A stretch of 64,000 nt of DNA, taken from contig DAOQSN010000001.1 of the NCBI GenBank assembly GCA_035356615.1, positions 124,001 to 188,000 on the forward strand. The letters run 5' to 3'. A program made the position numbers and the translations under genes. The stretch's first letter is position 1, and the number at the start of each line of letters is the position of its first letter. The stretch is from JAKQDH01 sp029558835. Lineage in GTDB: Bacteria > Planctomycetota > Phycisphaerae > UBA1845. Below, one piece after another: positions 42,375 through 50,880 of the stretch. The notes below the pieces were generated by a model, which was not told the origin of the DNA, ran no database searches, and was given only the letters and a program-made list of their open reading frames with translations.

Positions 42375-42818
42375 CTAGAAGCTCTCCAGTTCCTTATCAG
42401 ACAGACGACGCGTCGCGCCGGTGACAGTGGCTACGGTCCCGCGTGACGAACTCGCGGCGATCGGAATGCTCGCCGGCAGGCTCACCCGCCCGTCGGCCAC
42501 CCGTTCCAGCCATGCCGTCGTCCTCTGGCGCCGGGCCGCGGCATCGTCCGGCATCGGCGGCCGCCGCAGGCGCAGCCGGTATTCCGCCAGATCCAAGGCC
42601 ACGGTCTTGAGCAAGTCGCCCACGTCCGGATGACGACCGAGATCAATCGGCACCTCGTAGCGCCGTGCGAGGTAACTGTTCAATTCACCCTCCGCGCCGA
42701 GCCGCGCTTCATCGACCACGCCCGCGTCGGGCTGCCCATCGCCATCATCGTCGGCAAGCTGCACGCAGGCCGCGTGACCAAGACGCTGTTCAATATCCAG
42801 GTTGGTCAAGTATGCCAT
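42375..42818 (-). CDS. Mu gp36-like head protein (DUF1320)
   Basis: 147 residues from ATG 42818 with GGGAG 8 nt upstream; the longer open frame (to 42863) only adds residues from a REP-like repeat. It reads AYLTNLDIEQRLGHAACVQL, EGELNSYLARRYEVPI and VALDLAEYRLRLRRP, the layout of Mu gp36/DUF1320 proteins, which act at the head-tail connector. The C-terminal 30 residues are Ser/Thr-rich. Confidence 0.78.
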   Translation of the reverse strand: MAYLTNLDIEQRLGHAACVQLADDDGDGQPDAGVVDEARLGAEGELNSYLARRYEVPIDLGRHPDVGDLLKTVALDLAEYRLRLRRPPMPDDAAARRQRTTAWLERVADGRVSLPASIPIAASSSRGTVATVTGATRRLSDKELESF

Positions 42819-42834
42819 CTCTGTACTCCCGATG

Positions 42835-42864
42835 GGTGGCATGGCCAAGCGCAGCGCCGCCATG
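42835..42864. repeat. REP-like half-copy C
   Basis: GGTGGCATGGCCAAGC followed by GCAGCGCCGCCATG: one arm of the palindrome seen at 36055, 44739 and 47302. It lies between the gp36-like and major capsid genes. Confidence 0.6.
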
Positions 42865-42899
42865 CGGACGGCAAAGTCAAGCCCCGGTCTTGCCCGCGC

Positions 42900-43823
42900 C
42901 TACGTCGCCTCGTTGAAACTCATCTGGACGGCGTACTGCCAGTACCCGTAGGTAACGCGGTAGCGGGCCCGCACGCCGTACAGGAACTTCTCGCGCCGGA
43001 AGCCTTCGTCGCTCTCCTCCGTGAGCGCCGTGAACTCGACCGGCTCGCGGTCCTGGAAAATGAACGGTCGGATGACGCCGTCGGTCTTCAGCAGGTACCA
43101 GCGGGTAAGTTCCGTGAACCAGGGGAACGCGATCACGCGTGCCACGCCCTGCAGCACGTTGGACGTGTTGTTGAGGATGCTGGCGTTGACGGCCTCCAGG
43201 GCCGTCAAATACATAGTGGTGGGCACCACGCACACCAGGCCGCTGGCAGTCATCGCCATCGGCTCGCCCCGGTCGTCCTTGCAGGCGAGCAGCGCGGCAA
43301 TCGCCAGCTTGAGGGCAGCCTTGAACTCCTCCGCCGACGGGCCGTCCTCGTCCTGCACGTCCAGCGTCAGCAGGTTGCTCTGTACACCGGACGCACCGGA
43401 GACGTGACTCGCGTTAAAGAAGCTCACGCCGTCGTAACTGTTGAAACCGTCGGTGGCGCCGTTCATGAGCAGTTGGGCAAGCAGATAGTCCTTGTGCGTG
43501 GCGGCCCGGGCAGCCAGCTCCGCCACGCGCACCCGGATCTGCCCCGTCTTGTCGTCGGCGATCTCGTCGCGGTCAACCTCCAACGTGGCCTCATACTTGA
43601 GGTTCTCCACCGAATACGACTCGGTGCGCAGCCCCTCGGCGACGCGCCCGGTGCCCCATTCCCGCATGCGCGGCACGGAGCCCAGCCAGCGATACGTCTC
43701 CAGGTCGGAGTTGGACGCGATCCGCGTCGTCAGGTCCTGGTAGTACGTCGGCGCGGCCTCGAAACGGGCGAAGAACTCGCTGCGCAGGCCCTTGCTCAGC
43801 AGCCCGGTGTTGATAATGGCCAT
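42900..43823 (-). CDS. Mu-like major capsid protein (gpT family)
   Basis: 307 residues from ATG 43823 with GTGGAG 9 nt upstream. It matches the Mu-like major head subunit layout: GLRSEFFARFEAAPTYYQDL near the N-terminus, GSVPRMREWGTGRVAEGLR, DRDEIADDKTGQIRVRVAELA, and a C-terminal half with FPWFTELTRWYLLKTD and REPVEFTALTEESDEGF. Full length for the family (about 300). A small change from Mu is that the cement gene lies between the protease and this gene. Confidence 0.9.
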   Translation of the reverse strand: MAIINTGLLSKGLRSEFFARFEAAPTYYQDLTTRIASNSDLETYRWLGSVPRMREWGTGRVAEGLRTESYSVENLKYEATLEVDRDEIADDKTGQIRVRVAELAARAATHKDYLLAQLLMNGATDGFNSYDGVSFFNASHVSGASGVQSNLLTLDVQDEDGPSAEEFKAALKLAIAALLACKDDRGEPMAMTASGLVCVVPTTMYLTALEAVNASILNNTSNVLQGVARVIAFPWFTELTRWYLLKTDGVIRPFIFQDREPVEFTALTEESDEGFRREKFLYGVRARYRVTYGYWQYAVQMSFNEAT

Positions 43824-43916
43824 AATCGGAATCTCCACTGCGGGCGGGTGACCGAAGCCGCCGGCGCCCGAAAAGCAACTGCCTCCACCGTCCGCGGCCG
43901 CAACGCGGCGACCGCC

Positions 43917-44681
43917 CTACACGTAGTCCACTTCAAGCAGGAACGGACCAGGGTTGGCGGTCGTCCCGTTGGTCACCGCCAGCTTGAGGACAGCGCCGGC
44001 CGCCGCCCGCGCGGGACTGATCGTACCCAGCGTCCGTTCCGTGTTGGCGTTCGGAAAGGCCGTGACCCCATTGAAGGTCACGGTGGCCACCATGTCACCG
44101 TCCAGCACCAGCGCCACGATGCACGTGTTGCCGGCGTCGATGCCGGTGGCCGCCGTCGCCTGGTTCACCACCCGGGCCGCCACCAGCCAGCCCTCCTGGC
44201 TGAAATGATGGATCGCCCGGGCGGCGATGTCCGCACCCGCCGCGAGGTCCTCCACGGCGTGCGTGACCGTCTTGACCATTCGGCGCAGCGGGTCGATGCG
44301 CAGAATGATCTCGCCGGCGGCCGGCACGTCCTGCACAACGCCAACGTAGGAGTTCTCGAAACCCTGGAAGGTCAGCGTATCGTCGGCCGTGGCGAACACC
44401 GGCCGACCCACGTCCGCCGGCGTGGCCGCGGCCAGCGGCAGGCCGAAATCCCCCACTGTGTATACCCGCACCGACAGGGCGCCGTCGGCACCCGCGGTGT
44501 TGTCAGCCTCTTCATAGGCGATGCCGGCGAAGCTGTCGCCCGCCAGCAACGGGCCGACGTACCCACCGGCCGGCACGCCGACCAGCGCTCCCTTGCGGAG
44601 GTGCCGGCCCGTGGCAACCGGGAAACTCCGCAGCTCCTGGTCAATGTAGTGATCCACTTCGCGGTTGGCAGTAAGAGTCAT
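43917..44681 (-). CDS. Capsid cement/decoration protein (DUF2190-like)
   Basis: 254 residues. The N-terminal half resembles small phage cement proteins (DUF2190): RKGALVGVPAGGYVGPLLAGDSFAGIAYEEADN and GAVLKLAVTNGT-type beta strands, with Ala/Gly/Val-rich composition. The C-terminal half is a second beta-rich domain. GGAGATG lies about 7 nt before the ATG. It probably stabilises the capsid. Sequence resemblance is moderate; the position between protease and capsid genes adds support. Confidence 0.7.
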   Translation of the reverse strand: MTLTANREVDHYIDQELRSFPVATGRHLRKGALVGVPAGGYVGPLLAGDSFAGIAYEEADNTAGADGALSVRVYTVGDFGLPLAAATPADVGRPVFATADDTLTFQGFENSYVGVVQDVPAAGEIILRIDPLRRMVKTVTHAVEDLAAGADIAARAIHHFSQEGWLVAARVVNQATAATGIDAGNTCIVALVLDGDMVATVTFNGVTAFPNANTERTLGTISPARAAAGAVLKLAVTNGTTANPGPFLLEVDYV

Positions 44682-44738
44682 CAGTGCATCTCCGTGTCAA
44701 GTAGTTCCCGGCAACGGCGAAACCGACGAACGGATGCG

Positions 44739-44836
44739 GGTGGCACGGCCAGGCGCAGCGCCGCCATGCTCTGCGCCAGGGCGAGCCGGCCACTCCCGGC
44801 ACCGCATGCCGGCGCCTTCAGCTTGGGCATGCCACC
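44739..44836. repeat. REP-like palindrome D
   Basis: GGTGGCACGGCCAGGCGCAG...CCATG on the left and CATGCCGGCGCCTTCAGCTT...GGGCATGCCACC on the right. It lies between the cement and protease genes, on the 3' side of the protease stop. Confidence 0.7.
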
Positions 44837-44900
44837 CTCCGGGTTTCCCATTGGCGTGGTCCTGTGCAACGTCAAACGGCAGCTTCGCTACTGTGAGTAT

Positions 44901-45887
44901 CTACGAACGCGCGGCAGTCCGGGTGTCGTCATGCCGGCGCAGGCTGTCGGCCACGTATGCCTCCTCGCTGGTCAACTCCGCCAGCAGCGGATGCAGCGCG
45001 AACTCCGCACGGGCGCGCGCGGCCCGCGTCGCCTGCCGGTCCGCGCCGTCCGCCCCGCGCGGCGGCCGCGTCGCCCCGCAGGCCACGACCGCCGGCGCCG
45101 TCCGCAGCCATTCCTCAAACAACGCCTCGTCACGCCGCAGCAGCGTCCTGGCCCAGTCGCGCTGCGCCTCGGCCAGCTTGCCGCCACGCACCGCCTCCGC
45201 CAGACGCCCCTCGACCTGCTGGGCGGTCAGTTCCTCCCGCAGGCCGGCCAGGCGCTCCCGCGCCGCCGCCAGCACTGCCTCCGCGTCGGCATCGTCCGCG
45301 AGCTTCAACTCCGCCCGCAGGGCAGTAAGTGCCACCTCCATGACACCCGGCATGTCGGTCGCCCGGTTGACGATGGCCGGCATGCCGACAATGGCTGGCT
45401 TGTTGGTCAGCGCGGCCGAGTGAATCGCCACCAGCTTGCGGTCCCGCCGGCGGATGAGGGCGACGGGCGACAGGTAACGATACTGCCGCGCGGCAAGCTG
45501 CCGCCGGGCCGGCTCCGTCCAGTCGATCAGTGCCACCAGCCCGACACCCGGCTCGGCCGTCAGTTCCTTGACCCACCCGGCCGCCACCGCCTGTCCGTCC
45601 GGCGCGGCGTACGCTCCGCCGAGCGTGTGATGCTCGTAATCGACGGGCAAGTCGGTGGCGTGCGCCCGGAAGGCCTCAACCGCCAGCTTCGCCGCCTCCT
45701 CGTCCACGATGAACGGACCGCTGCTGCTCTCCACCTCCCCCCACGGCGTCAGCAGCACCCGCTGGGGAACCTCCCCCCCGCCGAACGTCGCAGACCGCAG
45801 GGAGAGCCGTTCATTCGCGTCCTCAGGCCCACGGGTCGCAACCTGCGGGCCTTGCTCCGCATGCTCGTGCGTCAGGTTGTTGCTCAT
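44901..45887 (-). CDS. Mu-like head maturation protease / scaffold (gpI family)
   Basis: 328 residues from ATG 45887 (AAGGAAG upstream). Protease part: LPVDYEHHTLGG carries the catalytic His, and IHSAALTNKPAIVG carries the catalytic Ser, as in Mu gpI. GWVKELTAEPGVGLVALIDWTE and YRYLSPVALI are also family-typical. A long helical C-terminal part (about 185-290) is scaffold-like, as the Mu I gene contains the scaffold Z. GEEEE-type acidic stretches are absent. Confidence 0.88.
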   Translation of the reverse strand: MSNNLTHEHAEQGPQVATRGPEDANERLSLRSATFGGGEVPQRVLLTPWGEVESSSGPFIVDEEAAKLAVEAFRAHATDLPVDYEHHTLGGAYAAPDGQAVAAGWVKELTAEPGVGLVALIDWTEPARRQLAARQYRYLSPVALIRRRDRKLVAIHSAALTNKPAIVGMPAIVNRATDMPGVMEVALTALRAELKLADDADAEAVLAAARERLAGLREELTAQQVEGRLAEAVRGGKLAEAQRDWARTLLRRDEALFEEWLRTAPAVVACGATRPPRGADGADRQATRAARARAEFALHPLLAELTSEEAYVADSLRRHDDTRTAARS

Positions 45888-45974
45888 AGTATCTTCCTTG
45901 CGACGGAAACCGGTTCCTGGTCATCTCATCAGAAGAACGCGCTTGGCGCGCGCTGGAGCGCCGCCCGCCGGCGA

Positions 45975-47249
45975 TCAACGCGTCGCCCCGGGCAGGGCGG
46001 GCTCCTCCGCCGAAGCCTGCGGCAGACCCAGCGTCTCATGCACCCAGCGCTGCGGAATGCGCAAACCGAGTTGATTGACCGCGGCCGCCAGCACCCTGAT
46101 GCGCTCATCGACGCTGCGGAACTGCCCGGGCTGCCGCGTGAAGTACGGCACCGGCGCATCCGGTCCGAACTGCATGCGCGTCAGCGGCCCGAGCAGGTCG
46201 CGGCGCAGCGTGCGGCCCTCCTTGCGGATGTCGTCGGCCAGCACGTCCTTACGCACCATCTCGTGGATCTGCGTACTGGCGAGCGCCGCCCGCTGACCGG
46301 AAGTATCCGTAGTAAGAGTTTGCCCGAGCCATGCCTTGCTGATCTCGCGGTTGAGGAACTCCACCAGATGCTCGTAAGGCGGGCCGCTGCCGTACGAGCC
46401 GCCTTGGAGAAACTGCAGCTCGATCGCCTTGCTGAAGATGCCGGCCGCGTGCATGCCGAGGGTCTCCAGCATGCGCAGCATCTCCTGCTTTTCCTCGGCC
46501 GTGGCGCCGGGCTCATAACGGGCGACGCGCACCGGCATCCCGAAGATCTCGCTGAACACCAGCCAGTCCTTCAGCGTCAGGTTCTTCGCCAGGAACATCA
46601 GGGCCGTCACGCGGAGCAATCCCCCGCGCTGCGGATGACCCGAGACACTGTGTGGAGTATGTACGACGAACTTGTTGGGCAACAGCGCGATGCCTTCGCG
46701 CGGCTCGTCCTCCGTGAGGATGCGTGGCCCGTCCAGATCGTCAAAGACGAGCCGCGCGAAATCGACCGGCACCAGATCGACCGGCTGCAACCGCCCGCCG
46801 ACCGCATCCCACACAATCTCGCCCACCGCGATGTTGCGGCCGAGGGCGAGCGCCAGGTGCTGCGCGAACTCCTCAAACATATCCAGACCCGCGAGCACGC
46901 TGCGACAGTAGGCAGCCGCCTCCTCGGCCCGGCCGCGATCAACGTCGGTGCGCGTCTCGGCCGCACTGACCACTTGCCACGCAAGGCCCGTGAGCGCCAA
47001 GCGCCGCGTGTTCGCCACCGCGAACAGGTGCGCGTCCTTCTCCTCCATGTCTTCGAACAAGTGCATGGCCGACGCCGGCGCCCCGTCGTCCATCTCCCGC
47101 AGAATGGCCAGCAGACGCGTCGGGGTCAGGCCGGCCGTGGGGTAGTCCCGCTGCGTGTCCGCCGACCGGGGCAGGATCAGCCGCCCCGGACGCGGCCGCT
47201 CCGCCCGCGCACCCCGCACAGCGTTAACGATGCGTTGCGTCCATCTCAT
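45975..47249 (-). CDS. Mu gp29-like portal protein (DUF935)
   Basis: 424 residues from ATG 47249, AAGGAG 9 nt upstream; the open frame extends to 47660 but only across a repeat. Family phrases: GLTPTRLLAILREMDDGAPASAMHLFEDMEEKD, GLAWQVVSA, ALGRNIAVGEIVWD, FSEIFGMPVRVARYEPGA and STQIHEMVRKDVLADDIRK. Length fits DUF935 portals (about 400-500). It would form the dodecameric portal through which DNA enters the head. Confidence 0.92.
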   Translation of the reverse strand: MRWTQRIVNAVRGARAERPRPGRLILPRSADTQRDYPTAGLTPTRLLAILREMDDGAPASAMHLFEDMEEKDAHLFAVANTRRLALTGLAWQVVSAAETRTDVDRGRAEEAAAYCRSVLAGLDMFEEFAQHLALALGRNIAVGEIVWDAVGGRLQPVDLVPVDFARLVFDDLDGPRILTEDEPREGIALLPNKFVVHTPHSVSGHPQRGGLLRVTALMFLAKNLTLKDWLVFSEIFGMPVRVARYEPGATAEEKQEMLRMLETLGMHAAGIFSKAIELQFLQGGSYGSGPPYEHLVEFLNREISKAWLGQTLTTDTSGQRAALASTQIHEMVRKDVLADDIRKEGRTLRRDLLGPLTRMQFGPDAPVPYFTRQPGQFRSVDERIRVLAAAVNQLGLRIPQRWVHETLGLPQASAEEPALPGATR

Positions 47250-47301
47250 GAACTTGACTCCTTCACAGTTACGGGGAACCGCGCCACGGTGAAGCGCGGT
47301 G

Positions 47302-47414
47302 GGTGGCATGCCCAAGCCGAAGGCGCCGGCATCCCTTCGGAAGGCATGGCGTTCGTAAGTCGGCAGAGCATGGCGGCGCTGCGCTTGGCCATGCCACCGG
47401 CTTGGCCATGCCAC
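47302..47414. repeat. REP-like palindrome E
   Basis: GGTGGCATGCCCAAGCCGAA at the left; at the right the arm GCTTGGCCATGCCACC is present twice in tandem (ending 47398 and 47414). It lies between the portal and terminase genes. Confidence 0.7.
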
Positions 47415-47470
47415 CCGTTTGGTCGTGCCATTGTGCTGCGATGAGTGGAGCCATGTGAGTGTCCACAGCG

Positions 47471-48787
47471 TCACCACGTTCCCTGACGCGCGAAGCGCAG
47501 CGGTTTCGCGGCGAGCATCTCCGGGCGACCCGAGTTGGCTTCGCCGGCGTGCAGGGCGAGGGCAGCCGCCCAGAAGCGGTCGGCATGGCTGCCTTCGTGT
47601 CGCGGCGCGTCGAGCCGCAGGTGTCCGGCGGCCGTCACGGTACGCTGCAGAGAGTGCCAATCGTTGCGAATGCGCTCATCGTTGGGGATGCGCAGGCGCC
47701 GGCTTTCCACGGCGATGCGCAGTCCCAGCGCAAGCTGCGACTTGAGCGCCGGTGTGAATGTGAGCGCCTCGACGCGGTGCCCGCCGAAGCGCTCGACCGC
47801 CTCCTCCGCAAGCTGCATCCCGACGCCGCCGGCATCCAGGCAGCACCGCCGCAGGTGTCGTAGTGAGAGCAACTCATTCAGTACGTCCGCCTGCGCCCGA
47901 AACGGAGCGTTCGCCAACTCCATCAAGCCCACCGTCGTCAGCGTGTCGCCCTCTCGGGCGAAGACCCAGATCACCGTCAAGTCCCGTCGCCGCCCGATGT
48001 CCACGCCGGCAAACAGTTCGCGTCCCTCGGCCGCCAGGTCCGCCACGTTGTCCGCCGGCACCAGCGTCGGGTCCGTGCAGGCCGCAATCTGTTCATAAGT
48101 AAGAAAGGCCGTCGCCTCGTCCAGGAATTCACATAGAAACTCCTGCCGATACAGCTCGTCATCGCCCAGCGCCTGGCGAACCTCGTCCGCCTTGACAGTG
48201 AGCCCCTGCGCGATGGCATCCGGCAGCGTCAGCAGCGAATGCTCGAAGTGCGGATTCTCGCGGAGTTGAGCGAAGACGTTGCTGCAACCTTTCGGTGTGG
48301 AGGCCACGTCCAGCTCGCCGTCGCCGCGCAGCAGCGTGGGAAACATGGCCGCCCAGATGTCGCGGTCCTCGGCGTGCATGGCGAACTCGTCGAGCAGCAC
48401 GTCGCCGGTGAAGCCGCGGGCCGTTTGCGGGTTGGCGGGCAGCCCGATGATCCGCACGCCACCGGGCAGCACGATCTCAAGCTGTCTGACGCTGAGCCCG
48501 CGGAAGCCGCGGCGGTCGTAATAGTCGGTGGCGATCTTGAGGGCTTGACAATGCTGTCGGGCCTTGGCCATCAGCTCCCGACTCTGTCGCTCACCCGCCG
48601 AGAGGAAGATCTGATTTCGCCGCCGGCGCAGGCCCCGCAGAATCCGCCGCAGCGACTTGGTGAAGCTCTTGCCCGTCTGCCGCGCCCAGCAGCTCCAGCG
48701 CAGCCGCGCCGCCGACTCCACGTCCCGCCGCTGGTAAGGCAGCAGCGGAATGATCGGCTCCACTCGGGCAGGTTCCGGGCGACACAT
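47471..48787 (-). CDS. Mu-like large terminase subunit (gp28 family)
   Basis: 438 residues from ATG 48787 (residue 46 of the longest frame); no clear Shine-Dalgarno, so the start is uncertain. ATPase motifs: WARQTGKSFTKSL (Walker A type), GDVLLDEFAMH (Walker B with the catalytic Glu) and VASTPKG (coupling motif). The nuclease domain has GVDIGRRRDLTVIW, a central Asp in CCLDAGGVG, and a third acidic region near HADRFWAAALAL. All three Asp expected for metal binding appear present, so packaging activity looks intact. No small terminase gene is adjacent. Confidence 0.9.
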   Translation of the reverse strand: MCRPEPARVEPIIPLLPYQRRDVESAARLRWSCWARQTGKSFTKSLRRILRGLRRRRNQIFLSAGERQSRELMAKARQHCQALKIATDYYDRRGFRGLSVRQLEIVLPGGVRIIGLPANPQTARGFTGDVLLDEFAMHAEDRDIWAAMFPTLLRGDGELDVASTPKGCSNVFAQLRENPHFEHSLLTLPDAIAQGLTVKADEVRQALGDDELYRQEFLCEFLDEATAFLTYEQIAACTDPTLVPADNVADLAAEGRELFAGVDIGRRRDLTVIWVFAREGDTLTTVGLMELANAPFRAQADVLNELLSLRHLRRCCLDAGGVGMQLAEEAVERFGGHRVEALTFTPALKSQLALGLRIAVESRRLRIPNDERIRNDWHSLQRTVTAAGHLRLDAPRHEGSHADRFWAAALALHAGEANSGRPEMLAAKPLRFARQGTW

Positions 48788-49202
48788 GGGCGACACCGGC
48801 TTTCGCGTAGCGAGCCGCGGGCTTGAAGCCCGCGCGGATCTCCGTAGGATTCGTGCACGGCAATGGCTGCTCGGAACCGGCGCACGGAATCCGAAAGTGC
48901 CCCGCCGAACGCCACCCGGCACGCGCCGGGGCCGGCAAGCGTTCCTCTGCCCATAGAAATGCGCGCGGCGCGCGCTGTACCCCGCCGCCCGAGCGAGCGC
49001 CGAGCAGCCTCAAGAGGTGCCGCAAGGGTCCCGCCGAACCCAGCAGCCATCGAACTCAGGAAAGTGCCAGGTTGGGCTCCGGACAGGAGCTGGCCACGAC
49101 AAATTCGTTGGCCCACCGCCCGGCAGCAACCGGGCAACAGAGACACAGGCATGACCAACCCTCCGTCTGGCCCGCGGTTCCGCGCGCCTCTATGATGCTC
49201 CC
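48788..49202. other. Intergenic region between terminase and tgt
   Basis: 415 bp of divergent upstream DNA. A partial copy of the GCGGGCTTGA-type repeat is at 48815-48838. A -10-like TATGAT lies just before the tgt start (49190-49195) without a -35 match. No gene is supported. Confidence 0.5.
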
Positions 49203-50312
49203 ATGTTCGAGTTCACGATCACCGCCACCGACGGCTCCGCCCGGTGCGGCCGGTTCGTCACGCCGCACGGGGCGGTGGACACGCCGGCGTTCATGCCCGT
49301 CGGCACGGCCGGGTCCGTTAAGGGCGTGACGCCCGACCAACTCCGCGGCACCGGCACGCGGATCATCCTGGCCAACACGTATCACCTCTGCCTGCGTCCG
49401 ACGGCCGAGGTCGTCCGCGACCTCGGCGGCCTGCACCGTTTCATGGGCTGGGACGGGCCGATCCTCACCGACAGCGGCGGCTACCAGGTCTTCTCCCTGG
49501 CCGAGATCAACGAGGTCAACGACGACGGCGTGGCCTTCCGCTCCCACGTCGATGGCGCCCCCGTCTGGCTCGATCCGCTGATTGCCACCCGCACGCAAAA
49601 CGATCTCGGCGCGGACGTCATCATGGCGTTCGACCAGTGCCCGCCGTTGCCGGCCGACGGGCGGGTGATCCAGCAGGCTGTCGAGCGCACGCTCCGCTGG
49701 GCCGCCCGCTGCCAGGAGGCACACACACGCACGGATCAGGCACTGTTCGGCATCGTGCAGGGCGGGCTCGACGTTGACCTGCGACGCCGCTGCGCGGAGC
49801 AGCTCATCCGGCTCGGCTTCGACGGCTACGCGGTGGGCGGCCTGTCCGTCGGCGAGGCGTTCGAGGAGATGGTCGCGGTGCTGGGTCCGACGGCCGCGTC
49901 CCTGCCGGCGGATCGGCCCCGCTACCTGATGGGCGTCGGCCTGCCCCGCGACATCCTGGCCGCCGTCCGGGCGGGCATCGACCTGTTCGATTGCGTCCTG
50001 CCCACCCGCAACGGGCGGAACGCCGCCGCCTTCACGCCGGGCGGCCCCCTCAAGATGCGTAACGAGCGGCACCGGCGGGATCCGGAGCCGATCCAGGCCG
50101 ATTGCGACTGCACCACTTGCGAACGCTTCAGCCGCGGGTACATTCGCCACCTGTTCAACGCGGGGGAGATGCTCGGCCCCACGCTGACCTCGATCCACAA
50201 CCTCCGGTTCTTCCAGAGGTTCATGGACCGCCTGCGGACGCTCATCCGCGCCGGGCGTTTGCACGCAATCGTAGAGGAGTACCCGATCGCCGCCGCGCCG
50301 ACCCCCGACTGA
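49203..50312 (+). CDS. tgt: tRNA-guanine transglycosylase (queuosine pathway)
   Basis: 369 residues, full length for bacterial Tgt. Motifs: general base Asp90 in DGPILTDSGGYQVFSL, GGLSVGEAFEEM, the nucleophile region IDLFDCVLPTRNGRNA, and the zinc ligands Cys-x-Cys-x2-Cys in DCDCTTCERFSRGYIRHL with a later His. It swaps guanine 34 of Asp, Asn, His and Tyr tRNAs for preQ1. It is followed by yajC, a common arrangement. Confidence 0.97.
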   Translation: MFEFTITATDGSARCGRFVTPHGAVDTPAFMPVGTAGSVKGVTPDQLRGTGTRIILANTYHLCLRPTAEVVRDLGGLHRFMGWDGPILTDSGGYQVFSLAEINEVNDDGVAFRSHVDGAPVWLDPLIATRTQNDLGADVIMAFDQCPPLPADGRVIQQAVERTLRWAARCQEAHTRTDQALFGIVQGGLDVDLRRRCAEQLIRLGFDGYAVGGLSVGEAFEEMVAVLGPTAASLPADRPRYLMGVGLPRDILAAVRAGIDLFDCVLPTRNGRNAAAFTPGGPLKMRNERHRRDPEPIQADCDCTTCERFSRGYIRHLFNAGEMLGPTLTSIHNLRFFQRFMDRLRTLIRAGRLHAIVEEYPIAAAPTPD

Positions 50313-50423
50313 GCACGTAGCGTCGGCCGACGTGGCAGGCGGCCAGTGCATCGGCTCTCGGGGCACCATCGTGCCCCAGGAGTTCTTCAACCGGCGGCTG
50401 CGGCCGCGGCCAGAGGAGTAGTG

Positions 50424-50798
50424 ATGAACCTGTTTGTCAGACTGCTTGCGGACGTCGCCCCCTCGACCCCTTCGCCAGCGCCCAACACCCAACCGGCCAG
50501 CCCGTTCGGCGGCGGGCTGTTCATCGCCATGATGCTGGCCCTCCTCGTCTTCATGGTGATGAGTTCCCGCAGCCAGCGCAAACGCGAGCAACGCAAGCGC
50601 GAGGAACTCTACAACCGCCTCGCCAAGAACGACCGCGTCCTCACCGTCGGCGGCGCCATCGGCACCATCGTCTCCGTCAAGGACAACGAGGTCGTCGTCA
50701 AGGTCGATGAATCCACGAACACCAAGATGACCTTCCTCAAGACCGCCATTCAGCGCGTGATCACCGACGAGACCGACCTCACCGCCGAGCAGAAGTAG
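50424..50798 (+). CDS. yajC: YajC, Sec translocase accessory subunit
   Basis: 124 residues from ATG 50424, GAGGAG upstream. One membrane helix (FIAMMLALLVFMVM, about 33-47), then RSQRKREQRKREELYNRLAKNDRVLTVGGAIGTI, the YajC signature, and a small beta domain. In most bacteria yajC is followed by secD and secF; here a small hairpin and a convergent gene follow. Confidence 0.92.
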   Translation: MNLFVRLLADVAPSTPSPAPNTQPASPFGGGLFIAMMLALLVFMVMSSRSQRKREQRKREELYNRLAKNDRVLTVGGAIGTIVSVKDNEVVVKVDESTNTKMTFLKTAIQRVITDETDLTAEQK

Positions 50799-50815
50799 GG
50801 TGGGCACCGCCCACC
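50799..50815 (+). terminator. Small hairpin directly after the yajC stop
   Basis: GGTGGGC (50799-50805) pairs with GCCCACC (50809-50815) around ACC; no T run. It may terminate yajC transcription weakly against the convergent gene. Confidence 0.4.
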
Positions 50816-50880
50816 AGGTGATTGGCGATTGCCGATTGTCGATCGTCGATTGCGGGACCCGGGCCGGGTCCGCTGTCCGG

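Noticed and set aside
42630..47444. A plus-strand open frame of about 1,600 codons over the phage head module
   Set aside because: It is antisense to seven intact minus-strand genes with known domains. In GC-rich DNA with strong third-position GC, long antisense frames arise by chance, and its translation has no domain.
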